The notes: generated by a model not told the origin, from the sequence alone. 64,000 bases of DNA from SZUA-368 sp028533045 (GCA_050031985.1 JBNAIG010000049.1:39451-103450), one strand, 5' to 3'. Numbered from the stretch's first letter, positions 43,630-52,950 are shown. Numbers and translations: made by a program.

Positions 43630-46600
43630 AGACTTAAGGAATTGGTCAAGTCAACAATCTGCTGCTCCGACATGGGTTTGGAAAAGTAGAATCCCTGAAT
43701 CTCATCACAGCCCAGACGACTAAGGAAATCCAGTTGGTCTTCCGTTTCCACTCCTTCGGCAACGATTTTAAGCCTTAGGCTTTTGGCCATCATTACGATA
43801 GCGGCGATAATGTTGGCGTTTTCGTCGTTCCTTTCACAGTCCATTACGAAGGAACGGTCTATTTTAAGGATATCCACGGGAATCTTCTGTAAAATGCTTA
43901 GAGAGGCGTAGCCTGTTCCAAAGTCATCAATGGCAATGCTCATACCGTAGTTTGAAAGAGTTGTAAGTATTTTGCTGGCGTTTCCTTCGGTGTCGTCCAA
44001 TACGGCATTCTCCGTTAGTTCTATGGTTATTTTCTTTGGATCCGCCCCGGTTTCATTGACTATCTGTATAAAATCATCGGCCAGATGGGGATTCTGGAAC
44101 TGCTTGGAAGAAACATTTATGGAACACTTGAGGGGATATCCCTCTCGGTTCCACTGTTTCTGCTGTTCACAGGCTGTTCGGAAGGTCCAGAGCCCAATCT
44201 GCTCAATCAGCCCGATCTCTTCTGCCAGGGGAATAAATTCTCCCGGGCCTATAAACTGCGCCTTGGTGCCGCTTAATCTAATAAGGGCTTCCACTCCGCT
44301 CACCCTTCGGCTTTTTTCATTTACCTGGGCCTGATAAAGAAGATGAAACCCCTTTTCGCGAATTGCATTATGGAGGAGATTACGAATCATGATGGTGCGG
44401 TTCAGGGCATCTTCCAGTTCCGGCTCATAGAAGCTAAAGCGGTTCTTCCCGTTCTGTTTGGAGCGATACATGGCTTTGTCCGCATTTTTAAGGAGCGTCT
44501 CCGGAGTGGTTCCGTCTCCGGGAAAGAGGGCTACCCCAATACTGGCGGTGATGAATACCGATTGATCCCGGATTTCTATGGGGTTGCTCAGGGCTTCTAT
44601 CATCCGTTCCGCCCCCCTCATGGCATCGTTCCTACTGTTTATTCGGGGGAGAATCGCCACAAATTCATCTCCTCCGAAGCGGGCCAGAGTATCTTCTTCC
44701 CTCAAGCAGTGAGTGAAGAGCTCGGACACCTTGCTCAGGAGGATATCCCCCGCATCGTGGCCCATAGAGTCGTTAACCCACTTAAAACCGTCCAGATCTA
44801 CAAAAAGGACGGCAAATTCCTGCTTCCCCCGTTTGGATACGGCCACTGTATTCTTGAGCCGATCATTGAACAGGGTTCGGTTAGCCAGGTCTGTGAGAGG
44901 ATCACGATAGGCGAGAATGCGAAACTTCTCTTCCGCTTCCATAAGGCTGTGCATGTATTTTTCGTTTTTTAAAGCCGATGAGAAAAGGGTGAGTAAACCT
45001 TCGTACACAATCCCTTTTCGTTCTTCCATAGTCATGACGGAAAAGCCCAGAAAGTCCTGCCGGAAGGAGAGGGGCATGACAAGGAGAGCATAGGGTTCAT
45101 CATAGCTCTCTACCCCCGGCGGCAGAAGTTGCCGGGAAGGATAAAGATCTTCGGAAACCTTTAATTGCTGTCCGCCCCTGGTGGCCATGACACTCCTTGC
45201 CGTTTCCAGGGGGGTCTCCAGGTCCTCAAATATCGTGAGATAGCAATCGTTGATTTTCAGGTTTTCAGAGAGAATTCGGCTTATGCTGTCAATATTGAAT
45301 TCCGAATTGAGCTGAATCCCTATTTCCCGCATAATTCCCACGTATTTCTCCGCTTCAAAACTGCGGTAACGTCCGGCTTTTTCATCGCAGATTTGTACAA
45401 TGTGAAAAAGGGAGGCTCCTATTTCCGTTTCTACGCCCCGGGGGCTAGCTCCCCCTGCCTGTTCCATAAGCAGGAAGTGAAGTCTTTCCACTACCTGTCC
45501 CCAGAGGTAGAACTCCTCTTCCCTCACGGCTCTTTCCAACAGGCGGTGCAGTTCGGCGGCAAAAGCTTCGTTACTTCCCCGTTGTAGATCTTCCTCCAGG
45601 AGGGAGGACAGGTTCTCTACGGTCTTTCTGTTTATCACGGTTTTCTGTTCCGGGGGAGCTTCGGCCAGAACCTTTTCTATTTCAAGGCTGACTTTTTCCT
45701 TTGTCAGAGGGGAGGGGGCGTCGTTCGGAACGGGCAAATCCTTACCCGGTTTATGGCAGCCGCAGGACTGGCGGACGACTAGAGAGGTGGGAAGAATCAG
45801 GTCTTCCTTATAGGGACGTCCCTCTATGGCGGAAATAACTCTTTCCGCTGCGTGCCATCCCAGTTCGTAGGTCGGTTCGAGAATGCTTGTAAGGGGAGGT
45901 TCGGTAAAGAGGCTTACCACGTTTCCCATGCTTCCCGTTACAATCACATCATCGGGAGCCTTTTTTCCCAGTCCCTTAAGGGCTAAGAGGATGTCCCGGG
46001 CCTGATTGTCAGAACTGGCTACAATCGCTTCGGGGCGGAGTTCTTCCTTGCCGGAGAAGAGTTTGGCCAATCCCGGAACGGGGGCATTTCGTCCCATATC
46101 GCTGGTAAGGTAGAGCCGTTCGTCAAAATCCAGCCCCTGCGACTCCAGGGCTTCCAGGAAGAACTGTTTTTTTACCATGCTGGCCCGGTGCATGCCGGTG
46201 GCTCCGGCAAAGGAGAAACGTCGTACCCCGTGTTTCTTTACAAGGTGATCTATAAGGTCAAACATTCCCTGCCGGGGACTGTAACCTACCGTTTTATAGC
46301 CGGGAATTTCGCTGTTTATCGTTATGACCGGGAGGCCTTTGAACTGCTCCAGGAAGGCCAGCTGTTCTTCCATGGTCAAAAATCGGCTCAAAGCCCCCAT
46401 GGGGAGAATCACCCCGTCAATCATCTCCCTGTCGATCAGCTCGAAAATCCGGTCCCGGGACATGTTCACCGCTTCGGGCTTGGCAAATTCCGCCCCGGAA
46501 AAACAGAGGGCGTTATAGCCTTTGCTCTTTGCATAATCGGTGGCTCCAAAGATGATCCCTTCCGAATAGGGGGTGGCCACCATATTGGTGAGAACAGCAA

Positions 46601-46643
46601 TAGTAGGGCGGTTGTTACTAAGAGGACTGTTTTTTAAACGCAT
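43626..46643 (-). CDS. LacI-type binding-domain, GGDEF and EAL cyclic-di-GMP protein
   Basis: 1005 residues. Residues about 14-300 are a periplasmic-binding-protein fold of the LacI/GalR sensor type (PTIAVLTNMVATPYSEGIIFGATDYAKSKGY; VVRQSCGCHKPG at its end), but with no helix-turn-helix, signal peptide or TM segment, so the ligand is sensed in the cytoplasm. A helical and GAF-like region follows (330-570), then GGDEF (FGGDEF with I-site REED) and EAL (VEALIRL, ELTEN, DDFGTGYAS, AEGVE), both with intact catalytic motifs. The start is chosen from a leaderless-type promoter. Confidence 0.88.
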   Translation of the reverse strand: MRLKNSPLSNNRPTIAVLTNMVATPYSEGIIFGATDYAKSKGYNALCFSGAEFAKPEAVNMSRDRIFELIDREMIDGVILPMGALSRFLTMEEQLAFLEQFKGLPVITINSEIPGYKTVGYSPRQGMFDLIDHLVKKHGVRRFSFAGATGMHRASMVKKQFFLEALESQGLDFDERLYLTSDMGRNAPVPGLAKLFSGKEELRPEAIVASSDNQARDILLALKGLGKKAPDDVIVTGSMGNVVSLFTEPPLTSILEPTYELGWHAAERVISAIEGRPYKEDLILPTSLVVRQSCGCHKPGKDLPVPNDAPSPLTKEKVSLEIEKVLAEAPPEQKTVINRKTVENLSSLLEEDLQRGSNEAFAAELHRLLERAVREEEFYLWGQVVERLHFLLMEQAGGASPRGVETEIGASLFHIVQICDEKAGRYRSFEAEKYVGIMREIGIQLNSEFNIDSISRILSENLKINDCYLTIFEDLETPLETARSVMATRGGQQLKVSEDLYPSRQLLPPGVESYDEPYALLVMPLSFRQDFLGFSVMTMEERKGIVYEGLLTLFSSALKNEKYMHSLMEAEEKFRILAYRDPLTDLANRTLFNDRLKNTVAVSKRGKQEFAVLFVDLDGFKWVNDSMGHDAGDILLSKVSELFTHCLREEDTLARFGGDEFVAILPRINSRNDAMRGAERMIEALSNPIEIRDQSVFITASIGVALFPGDGTTPETLLKNADKAMYRSKQNGKNRFSFYEPELEDALNRTIMIRNLLHNAIREKGFHLLYQAQVNEKSRRVSGVEALIRLSGTKAQFIGPGEFIPLAEEIGLIEQIGLWTFRTACEQQKQWNREGYPLKCSINVSSKQFQNPHLADDFIQIVNETGADPKKITIELTENAVLDDTEGNASKILTTLSNYGMSIAIDDFGTGYASLSILQKIPVDILKIDRSFVMDCERNDENANIIAAIVMMAKSLRLKIVAEGVETEDQLDFLSRLGCDEIQGFYFSKPMSEQQIVDLTNSLSL

Positions 46644-46650
46644 CGGTAAC

Positions 46651-46679
46651 AGTATAGCCCCTGTTTTTTGGGAAAACAA
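46651..46679 (-). promoter_or_regulatory. Leaderless-type promoter of the LacI-type GGDEF/EAL gene
   Basis: Minus strand: TTGTTT (46679-46674), 17 bases, TATACT (46656-46651), 7 bases, ATG at 46643. A TTG at 46697 in the same frame is upstream of this promoter and therefore unlikely to be used. Confidence 0.5.
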
Positions 46680-46736
46680 TGAAAAATAAGTTTTCAAAGG
46701 GGATACATGGTTGCTGTGGCCCCGAGCCCGGGACGT

Positions 46737-47426
46737 TTAGAGTACTTCCACCAGGCTGGGGGTGGGGATGCCGATTTGAGGGCTTTTATAGGGAATCCGG
46801 ACTATGGAGTGGGTTTCTCCGGTCTTCTTTCGGATTTTCAGGGCGTTCCTGTCGGATATCCCGATTTTTCTGAGCATCATAATGATGGAGACAATTCCCA
46901 GTCCGGCTCCCTCCGTTCCATCAAGGATGTGGCTCATTGCTTCCGCCATGGAGTGGAAGTCCCAGGCCTTGCTTATTTTGTCGTTTATTCGGGTTTCCTC
47001 TTCATGGGAGAGGGCGGTGTTATTCATGATGGTAATGGTAAAATTATCATTTTTTACGTGGAAGCTGAATTTGACATAAAGTCCCTGTTCGGAGAGCTGT
47101 CGGCCATAGCGGTCCAGATCAACAAAGGTGTCATCCTTGAAGGAGGACATGCCTATCTCATAGTGTTCTTTGTTGTTGATATCCAGATTTTTTTCCAGAA
47201 AGTAGAGCCGCTTCATGTTAGCCTTGTTCGCATTGGCCGCCAGTTCCCGAATGGCGTAGATAATCATCTCTTCACACTCAAAGAGCTCGAGTTCTTCCAA
47301 AAAGAGGCGGAGAAAGAGGAACAGCTGATCCTCTATGTTTCGCAGCAAATCCACCGTGGTCAGAACCAGGGCTTTTTCCTGTTTTATAGATTCTTTCACT
47401 TTTGTGTGTATATGCTGCTTTGTCAT
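46737..47426 (-). CDS. Stand-alone HATPase-fold (anti-sigma/histidine-kinase-like) protein
   Basis: 229 residues. A Bergerat ATP-binding fold is suggested by the N-box IYAIRELAANANKANMKRLYF and the C-terminal glycine loop TEGAGLGIVSIIMMLRKIG. No His-dimerisation or sensor domain. It could be an RsbW-like switch kinase or a degenerate kinase. The upstream helical part (1-50) may be a dimer interface. GGGAG lies 8 bases before the ATG. Confidence 0.72.
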   Translation of the reverse strand: MTKQHIHTKVKESIKQEKALVLTTVDLLRNIEDQLFLFLRLFLEELELFECEEMIIYAIRELAANANKANMKRLYFLEKNLDINNKEHYEIGMSSFKDDTFVDLDRYGRQLSEQGLYVKFSFHVKNDNFTITIMNNTALSHEEETRINDKISKAWDFHSMAEAMSHILDGTEGAGLGIVSIIMMLRKIGISDRNALKIRKKTGETHSIVRIPYKSPQIGIPTPSLVEVL

Positions 47427-47512
47427 GGAAAGCTCCCTGTTTTAATCATACATGAGGGAAAGTCATAATAACAGAAGAATATTATGTGTTTTCCTTGTTT
47501 TTCCGTAAATGA

Positions 47513-47540
47513 TTGATTAAAAAAGGCCTGTTCCTGTAAT
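47513..47540 (+). promoter_or_regulatory. Possible promoter of the thioesterase gene
   Basis: TTGATT (47513-47518), 16 bases, TGTAAT (47535-47540); ATG 47561 has AAGGAG in the short leader. Confidence 0.35.
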
Positions 47541-47560
47541 ATTTGGGAAAAGGAGCCATC

Positions 47561-48301
47561 ATGATACATGTAACCCCCTATGAAATGCCGGTCCGTATTA
47601 ATTCTTACCAGACCGATTCCCGTTCCCGTTTGAGCCTTTATAACCTCTTCCAGCTTTTCCAGGAAGCCGCCTACCGCCATGCGGAGGAGTTGGGCTGGGG
47701 CTGGGATTACCTGCAAACCCAGAATCAGTTTTGGGCGCTCACCCGGGTGGTCATGGAGATAGACCGAATGCCTCTTTGGAATGAGGAACTCACTTTGCGG
47801 ACCGCTCCTCGTCTGGGGGAATCGGTTATGGCTCCCCGAGACCTTCTTTTGATAGATAAGGACGGAAAGGTATGTGTAAAATGTACTTCCTTCTGGATAA
47901 TCATGGATATAGAAAAAAGAACCCCCGTTCTGGCAGAGAAATTCTTTGGTGACTTTGACTTTGATCCGGCCTGTGACCTCTGTTCCCTCTCTTTTCGAAA
48001 GATTCGCGGGCAGTTCGAAGAGTCTCCCCTCTACAGCCGGGAAGTGTTTTACTCCTCCCTGGATATGAACGGTCATGTGAACAACGCCTCCTATATTCGC
48101 TTTCTTTCCGATGCCCTGAGCCGGGAGCAGCATGAGAATAATAGACTGACTTCCTTCCAGATCGTCTTTCAGAAAGAGGCCCACATGGGAGATCGGCTGG
48201 ATATTTACCGGGGAGCGGACAAGGAGGGGAATGCCATCTTCAAGGCTTCCTGTGAAGAGGGCGATGTGGTGACCGCCCGGATCGGGTATGCCGGGGAATA
48301 G
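47561..48301 (+). CDS. Acyl-ACP thioesterase (FatA/Tes-like)
   Basis: 246 residues with two hotdog folds. The first half has DSRSRLSLYNLFQLFQEAAYRHAEELG; the second has the catalytic-type Asn/His block DMNGHVNNASYIRFL. It releases fatty acids from acyl-carrier protein. ATG 47561 with AAGGAG is preferred to an earlier frame extension. Nine bases before the nitrilase gene, likely one transcript. Confidence 0.85.
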   Translation: MIHVTPYEMPVRINSYQTDSRSRLSLYNLFQLFQEAAYRHAEELGWGWDYLQTQNQFWALTRVVMEIDRMPLWNEELTLRTAPRLGESVMAPRDLLLIDKDGKVCVKCTSFWIIMDIEKRTPVLAEKFFGDFDFDPACDLCSLSFRKIRGQFEESPLYSREVFYSSLDMNGHVNNASYIRFLSDALSREQHENNRLTSFQIVFQKEAHMGDRLDIYRGADKEGNAIFKASCEEGDVVTARIGYAGE

Positions 48302-48310
48302 GCTTTTGCT

Positions 48311-49150
48311 ATGGAAAATCTGAATATAGCCTTGCTGCAAATAATGACGGAAGACAGTATAGATAAGAACCGTGAGAAAGGTATAGCCTACTGTAGGAAA
48401 GCGAAGGCGCAGGGAGCCGACATAGCCCTGTTTCCGGAAATGTGGAGTGTGGGCTACCATATCCCTTCCGACTTAAAGGAACTGGAAGATAAATCCCTGG
48501 AAGTCGACAGCCCCTTTGTTAAGACCTTTGGAAACCTGGCCAAAGAGCTCAATATGGCAATAGGGGTAACCTTTCTTGAAAAGTCCGAACCTAAGCCGAA
48601 AAACAGCATTTGTCTTTTTGACCGGACCGGTGAACCTGTTTTGAACTACGCCAAAGTCCATACCTGTGACTTTGGCGATGAGTGCCGTCTTTCTCCGGGG
48701 GACGATTTCTATGTTGCCGATCTGGATACGGAGAAGGGAATTGTCAAAGTAGGCTCCATGATCTGTTATGACAGGGAGTTCCCCGAAAGCGCCCGGATTC
48801 TCATGCTCAAAGGAGCGGAGGTCATACTGGTCCCCAATGCCTGCCCCATGGAAATAAACCGCCTGTCCCAGCTGCGGGCCCGGGCCTACGAAAATATGGT
48901 CGCCATCGCCACGGCAAACTATCCCAAGGGAAAACCCGATTGTAACGGCCACTCTTCTGCCTTTGACGGAATAGCTTACAGGCCGAGTGAGTCCTGTTCC
49001 CGGGATACCCTTATTGTAGAAGCGGGCGAATCGGAAGGAATCTATATGGCAAACATTCCCGTAGATGAATTACGGGAATACCGGAGCCGTGAGGTCCACG
49101 GTAATGCCTACCGCCGCCCCGGCAAATACGGTTTACTTATAGGGGAATAA
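48311..49150 (+). CDS. Nitrilase-superfamily carbon-nitrogen hydrolase
   Basis: 279 residues. The Glu-Lys-Cys triad is Glu43 (FPEMWS), Lys115 (NYAKVHTCDFGDE) and Cys152 (GSMICYDREFPE), all in correct order. Hydrolyses an amide or carbamoyl bond; the substrate is unknown. Its 3' end overlaps the convergent azlD gene by 14 bases. Confidence 0.92.
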   Translation: MENLNIALLQIMTEDSIDKNREKGIAYCRKAKAQGADIALFPEMWSVGYHIPSDLKELEDKSLEVDSPFVKTFGNLAKELNMAIGVTFLEKSEPKPKNSICLFDRTGEPVLNYAKVHTCDFGDECRLSPGDDFYVADLDTEKGIVKVGSMICYDREFPESARILMLKGAEVILVPNACPMEINRLSQLRARAYENMVAIATANYPKGKPDCNGHSSAFDGIAYRPSESCSRDTLIVEAGESEGIYMANIPVDELREYRSREVHGNAYRRPGKYGLLIGE

Positions 49151-49433
49151 AATACAGTACCGCTAGCGTAACCAACACGGTCACGATCATATTGTTGTAA
49201 AACCAGGATATCCCCGCCGCGATGAGAAGCCCCAAGGGGGAAATCCACCAGGGGCCGTCAATGGCTGTAAGCCCGCCGGGAATAATAAGGGCCCCCAGTG
49301 CCGCGTAGGGAAGCCAGCCCAGCCAACGCTTGACGCCGGCGGGGATTTTTTCCTCGTCCAGAGCAAGAAAGGGAATAAGCCGGGGCAGGTAGGTTACGAG
49401 CATCATAGCTGCGACAATAAGATAGTGATTCAT
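49137..49433 (-). CDS. azlD: Branched-chain amino acid exporter small subunit AzlD
   Basis: 98 residues, three or four TM helices. The start MLVTYLPRLIPFLALDEEKIPAGVKRWLGWLPYAALGALIIPG is typical of AzlD/YgaH. It works with AzlC to export branched-chain amino acids in known relatives. Its ATG overlaps the azlC stop by four bases. Confidence 0.9.
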   Translation of the reverse strand: MNHYLIVAAMMLVTYLPRLIPFLALDEEKIPAGVKRWLGWLPYAALGALIIPGGLTAIDGPWWISPLGLLIAAGISWFYNNMIVTVLVTLAVLYFIPL

Positions 49434-50122
49434 TCAGCCCCCCTGTCCGACCGATTTTCCCATCGGCCTTCCATAAAATAGCCCGCCGTACAGCCCACGA
49501 TAATGGCGGCAATCATATTCCACCCCGAACTCATCCAGCCCGCCCGGGCCAGGAGCCAGTTCACCCCCCCGGAAATCAGAATAACCGGGAGAAGGGAGAA
49601 GCGTTTTTTTACTTCCGGGGTAAGAATGGCAACAAAGAGCAGGTATAGAAGAATTCCCATGATATTCTGCAGTTTGCCCGGAAGGAGATTTCCCGCCAGG
49701 TAGCCCGCCGCGGTGCCGCCGACCCAGCCCAGATAGGAGGTGGCGTTCAAGGCAATCAAGTACTTCTCCGTAATTCGGTCCGCCCCAAAGGAGGCCACGG
49801 CGAAGGTTTCGTCTGTCACGCCAAAGGCGGCAATGGGAAGGAGGAGACTCTTTTTTTCCAGACGCACCGCCAGGGAGGAGCTCATGAGCATGTGACGCAG
49901 GTTTACCAGAAAGGTGGTTATCACAATCTCCACGCCCCCCGCTCCGGCGGCAATAAGAGACAAAAAGATAAACTGGGAGGCTCCGGCGAAAACGATGAGG
50001 GAGACAATCAGGGTCTCCCAAAACAGAAGCCCCGTGTTCCGTCCCATCAGTCCGTAGGCCACGGCGGTAGTAAAATAACCTACGAAGACCGGCAGGCCCT
50101 CTTTTATCCCTTTCTTAATCAT
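49430..50122 (-). CDS. azlC: Branched-chain amino acid exporter large subunit AzlC
   Basis: 230 residues, seven or eight TM helices. Family blocks GYFTTAVAYGLMGRNTGL, VFAGASQFIFLSL, NLRHMLMSSSL and FGVTDETFAVA are clear. The ATG at 50122 was chosen over one three codons upstream because TACAAT ends exactly 7 bases before it. The same reading frame stays open far upstream, antisense to the acyl-CoA synthetase gene, but that part is not coding. Confidence 0.9.
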   Translation of the reverse strand: MIKKGIKEGLPVFVGYFTTAVAYGLMGRNTGLLFWETLIVSLIVFAGASQFIFLSLIAAGAGGVEIVITTFLVNLRHMLMSSSLAVRLEKKSLLLPIAAFGVTDETFAVASFGADRITEKYLIALNATSYLGWVGGTAAGYLAGNLLPGKLQNIMGILLYLLFVAILTPEVKKRFSLLPVILISGGVNWLLARAGWMSSGWNMIAAIIVGCTAGYFMEGRWENRSDRGAE

Positions 50123-50129
50123 AAAGGCC

Positions 50130-50159
50130 ATTGTAGACCGGAAAAATGAACCTTGACAA
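50130..50159 (-). promoter_or_regulatory. Leaderless-type promoter of azlCD
   Basis: Minus strand: TTGTCA (50159-50154), 18 bases, TACAAT (50135-50130), 7 bases, ATG at 50122. Its -35 overlaps the TTGACA of the divergent gene. Confidence 0.55.
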
Positions 50160-50181
50160 GTGAGAGGAATTCCCCCAAGAT
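50153..50181 (+). promoter_or_regulatory. Possible promoter of the acyl-CoA synthetase gene
   Basis: Perfect TTGACA (50153-50158), 17 bases, CAAGAT (50176-50181) as a weak -10. The leader would contain GGAGG before ATG 50198. Confidence 0.4.
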
Positions 50182-50197
50182 TTCTGTGGAGGCTGTC

Positions 50198-51850
50198 ATG
50201 AGTGAAATGATTGAGAAGACCATAGATCAAGTCTTCCGAGAAGTGTGCGCCCGGACTCCGGAAAAGGACTTCATCATTTATTCCGATAAGGACCTGCGCT
50301 GGACTTACGAAATCTTCAACAACAGAGTGAATGACCTGGCCAAGGGATTTCTGGCCGTTGGTATAGGCAAGGGGGATCATGTGGGCATCTGGGCCACCAA
50401 TGTTCCCGACTGGCTTACTTACCTCTTCGCCACAGCCCGGATCGGCGCCATTCTGGTAACCATCAACACCAATTACAAGCTCCACGAGTTGGAGTTCCTT
50501 ATAAAACAGTCGGACCTTAAAGCCCTGGCGCTCATAGACGGCTGGCGCGATTCGGACTATGTGGCCATGATTCGGGAGCTGGTCCCCGAACTGAGCACCT
50601 GCGAGAGGGACCGGCTGAGTTCCGAGAAATTCCCCTACCTGGAGAGGGTTATTTCCATGGGGGACAGGAAACATCGGGGCATGTACACCACCCATGAACT
50701 TATGCTGATGGGCTCCTTCCAGGAGGATGACGAGGTTATGGCCCTGGGAAAGATGCTCGACTGTCACGATGTTATTAATATGCAGTACACCTCGGGCACC
50801 ACCGGATTTCCCAAGGGGGTCCAGCTCACCCACTACAATATTCTGAATAACGGCTACAACATAGGCCAGTGCCAGAAGTTCACCTCCGATGAGATTCTCT
50901 GCCTGCCGCCCCCTCTCTTCCACTGCTTTGGCATAGTCCTGGGGGTTATGGCCATTCTGACCCACGGGGCGACCCTCGTTCCCATTCAGAATTTCGACCC
51001 CCTGTTGGTTATGGCATCGGTTCAGAAGGAGAAATGTACCGCCCTCTACGGTGTCCCCACCATGTTTATCGCCGAACTGAATCACCCCATGTTTGACATG
51101 TTTGATTTTTCCTCCCTTCGCACCGGTATTATGGCCGGTTCTCCCTGTCCCATGGATGTGATGAACCAGGTGGTGGAGAAGATGAATATGAGGGATGTCA
51201 CCATAGCTTACGGCCTTACCGAGGCTTCTCCCGTCATGACCCAGACCCGTACCGACGATTCCCTGGAAAAACGGGTTTCCACGGTCGGCCCCGCCCTGCC
51301 CGGGATTGAGGTGAAGGTACTCAACCCGGAAACGGGTGAGGAGTGCCCGCCGGAGGTCCAGGGGGAACTCTGCTGCCGGGGCTATAATGTGATGAAGGGC
51401 TACTACAAAATGCCCGAAGCCACAGCCGAGTGCATCGATAAGGAGGGCTGGCTCCATTCGGGAGACCTGGGAATCATGGACGGGGACGGTTTTTTCCGCG
51501 TTACCGGCCGCATCAAGGATATGATTATTCGGGGCGGCGAGAATATCTATCCCCGGGAGATCGAGGAGTTCCTCTACCCCTTTGAGGAGATTCAGGATGT
51601 TCAGGTCGCCGGAGTACCCGATGAAAAGTACGGCGAACAGGTGGGGGCCTTTATCATCCTCAAGGAGGGGAAGATTCTCTCAGAGGAGGATGTGCGGGAG
51701 CGGTGTATAGGGCAGATCTCCCGTTTCAAGATCCCCAAATACGTTTTCTTTGTTGACTCCTATCCCATGACCGGGAGTGGAAAGATTCAGAAGTACAAGA
51801 TGGGTGAACTGGCTCTGGAACTGCTTAAAGAAAGAGAGTCCGCCCTGTGA
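50198..51850 (+). CDS. AMP-forming acyl-CoA synthetase (FadD/AcsA-like)
   Basis: 550 residues. Adenylation motifs: YTSGTTGFPKGV (A3), YGLTEASPVM (A5), GDLGIMDGDGFFRVTGRIKDMIIRGGENIYPREIE (A7-A8, read at about 420-455) and the catalytic Lys in GSGKIQKYK (A10). It activates fatty or other carboxylic acids with ATP and CoA. ATG 50198 with GGAGG was chosen over an in-frame TTG at 50153, which is the -35 element. Its stop overlaps the DUF3187 gene. Confidence 0.92.
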   Translation: MSEMIEKTIDQVFREVCARTPEKDFIIYSDKDLRWTYEIFNNRVNDLAKGFLAVGIGKGDHVGIWATNVPDWLTYLFATARIGAILVTINTNYKLHELEFLIKQSDLKALALIDGWRDSDYVAMIRELVPELSTCERDRLSSEKFPYLERVISMGDRKHRGMYTTHELMLMGSFQEDDEVMALGKMLDCHDVINMQYTSGTTGFPKGVQLTHYNILNNGYNIGQCQKFTSDEILCLPPPLFHCFGIVLGVMAILTHGATLVPIQNFDPLLVMASVQKEKCTALYGVPTMFIAELNHPMFDMFDFSSLRTGIMAGSPCPMDVMNQVVEKMNMRDVTIAYGLTEASPVMTQTRTDDSLEKRVSTVGPALPGIEVKVLNPETGEECPPEVQGELCCRGYNVMKGYYKMPEATAECIDKEGWLHSGDLGIMDGDGFFRVTGRIKDMIIRGGENIYPREIEEFLYPFEEIQDVQVAGVPDEKYGEQVGAFIILKEGKILSEEDVRERCIGQISRFKIPKYVFFVDSYPMTGSGKIQKYKMGELALELLKERESAL

Positions 51851-52884
51851 TATTCAGCCTAAAAAGGCGGTCTAAGCTGATTTTAGCCCTGCTTTGCCTT
51901 AGCGCTTCTCTCTTTTCCCAGAGTGACGATTACTCTCTTTCGGGCCCTCTTTACGGGAAGAATTACTACCTGGTGCACCTTCCGGTGTACAGTTTTCCCG
52001 GTTTTTCTCCCCGTTCAGGAGAGGAGGGGGACCGCTATCTTTCTACCGCCTATACCACCTTGAATGAATTTGTGGCCTACGATGAAGAGACGGCGGCCAT
52101 AGACTACGAAAGTTCCATTCTCGACTTCTCCTACAAGCAGCGACCGGCGGATAAGCTGATTTTGGGGGTGGACGGGCGGATTATCTCCTATTACGGGGGA
52201 TGGGCCGATTCGGTCATTGAGTCCTTTCACAGCCTTTTTGGCTTTCCCAATGCCGGGCGACAGTATTTTGATCGGGACGATGTATTCGCCGATGTGGATA
52301 ATCGTTATGGAACGGACCTGACACTGGACAATTCTGTCATAGCCTTAGGGGATACGGACCTCTACGGGGTGTGGACCTTTTATGAGGACCGGGTCTTATA
52401 TCTGGCCCTGGCCGGGGCGCTCAAGCTCCCCACGGGCAACCTGAATGACTGCTCCGGTTCCGGGTGGGCCGACGGGGGCCTTCAGTTCTTGGGTGAGTGG
52501 GACTTCTCCCCCAAGTGGGCCTTACACTTCCAGCAGGGCTTTGTTATCCCCGGTGACTGGCTGGGGGATATCTTTTTTGATGTGGATTCCTACTCCCAAT
52601 ATCCCGTGTCCCAGACCTTTCTGGCTTTACAGTACAGCCCCCGGAGCGATTGGAGCTTCCTCTCCCAATTCAGGATAAACACGTCCCCCATCAGCTCCGA
52701 TCGATCCCGCTACTTCACCACCATCGGTGAGGTGAATCTTTTTACCCTGCCCCAGACGGCTTTCCAAATGGGCGTGAAAAAAGCTTATGGCCCCTGGACT
52801 CTCCAGTTTTACTTCGAGGAGGACCCCCTTACTTACGAAGGGGCCGATATTCTGCTGAGTCTAAGGCTGAATCGGGCTTTTTAA
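51847..52884 (+). CDS. DUF3187-like outer-membrane beta-barrel protein
   Basis: 345 residues. Signal peptide (SLFSQSDD near residue 25). The rest alternates hydrophobic and polar residues with many aromatic ends and closes with LRLNRAF, as in outer-membrane barrels. YLALAGALKLPTGN and GGLQFLGEWDFSPKWALHFQQG match DUF3187 proteins. GTG start overlaps the synthetase stop, so a link to lipid uptake is plausible (inference). Confidence 0.75.
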   Translation: MIFSLKRRSKLILALLCLSASLFSQSDDYSLSGPLYGKNYYLVHLPVYSFPGFSPRSGEEGDRYLSTAYTTLNEFVAYDEETAAIDYESSILDFSYKQRPADKLILGVDGRIISYYGGWADSVIESFHSLFGFPNAGRQYFDRDDVFADVDNRYGTDLTLDNSVIALGDTDLYGVWTFYEDRVLYLALAGALKLPTGNLNDCSGSGWADGGLQFLGEWDFSPKWALHFQQGFVIPGDWLGDIFFDVDSYSQYPVSQTFLALQYSPRSDWSFLSQFRINTSPISSDRSRYFTTIGEVNLFTLPQTAFQMGVKKAYGPWTLQFYFEEDPLTYEGADILLSLRLNRAF

Positions 52885-52909
52885 CTCTTTTTTTCATAAA
52901 AAACGGGAT

Positions 52910-52945
52910 AGGGGGAAAAAAAGGAGTGCCCCCTCTTTCGGAGGG
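52910..52945 (+). promoter_or_regulatory. Alternative hairpins around the ribosome site of the lamin-tail-like lipoprotein
   Basis: AGGGGG (52910-52915) can pair with CCCCCT (52929-52934). In competition, CCCTC (52931-52935) can pair with GAGGG (52941-52945), part of the Shine-Dalgarno sequence before ATG 52951. The loops are 13 and 5 bases. Confidence 0.35.
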
Positions 52946-52950
52946 TAGTT

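Noticed and set aside
50123..51457. Upstream extension of the azlC frame, antisense to the acyl-CoA synthetase
   Set aside because: The sequence is a shadow of the synthetase gene; azlC has a good promoter and start at 50122.
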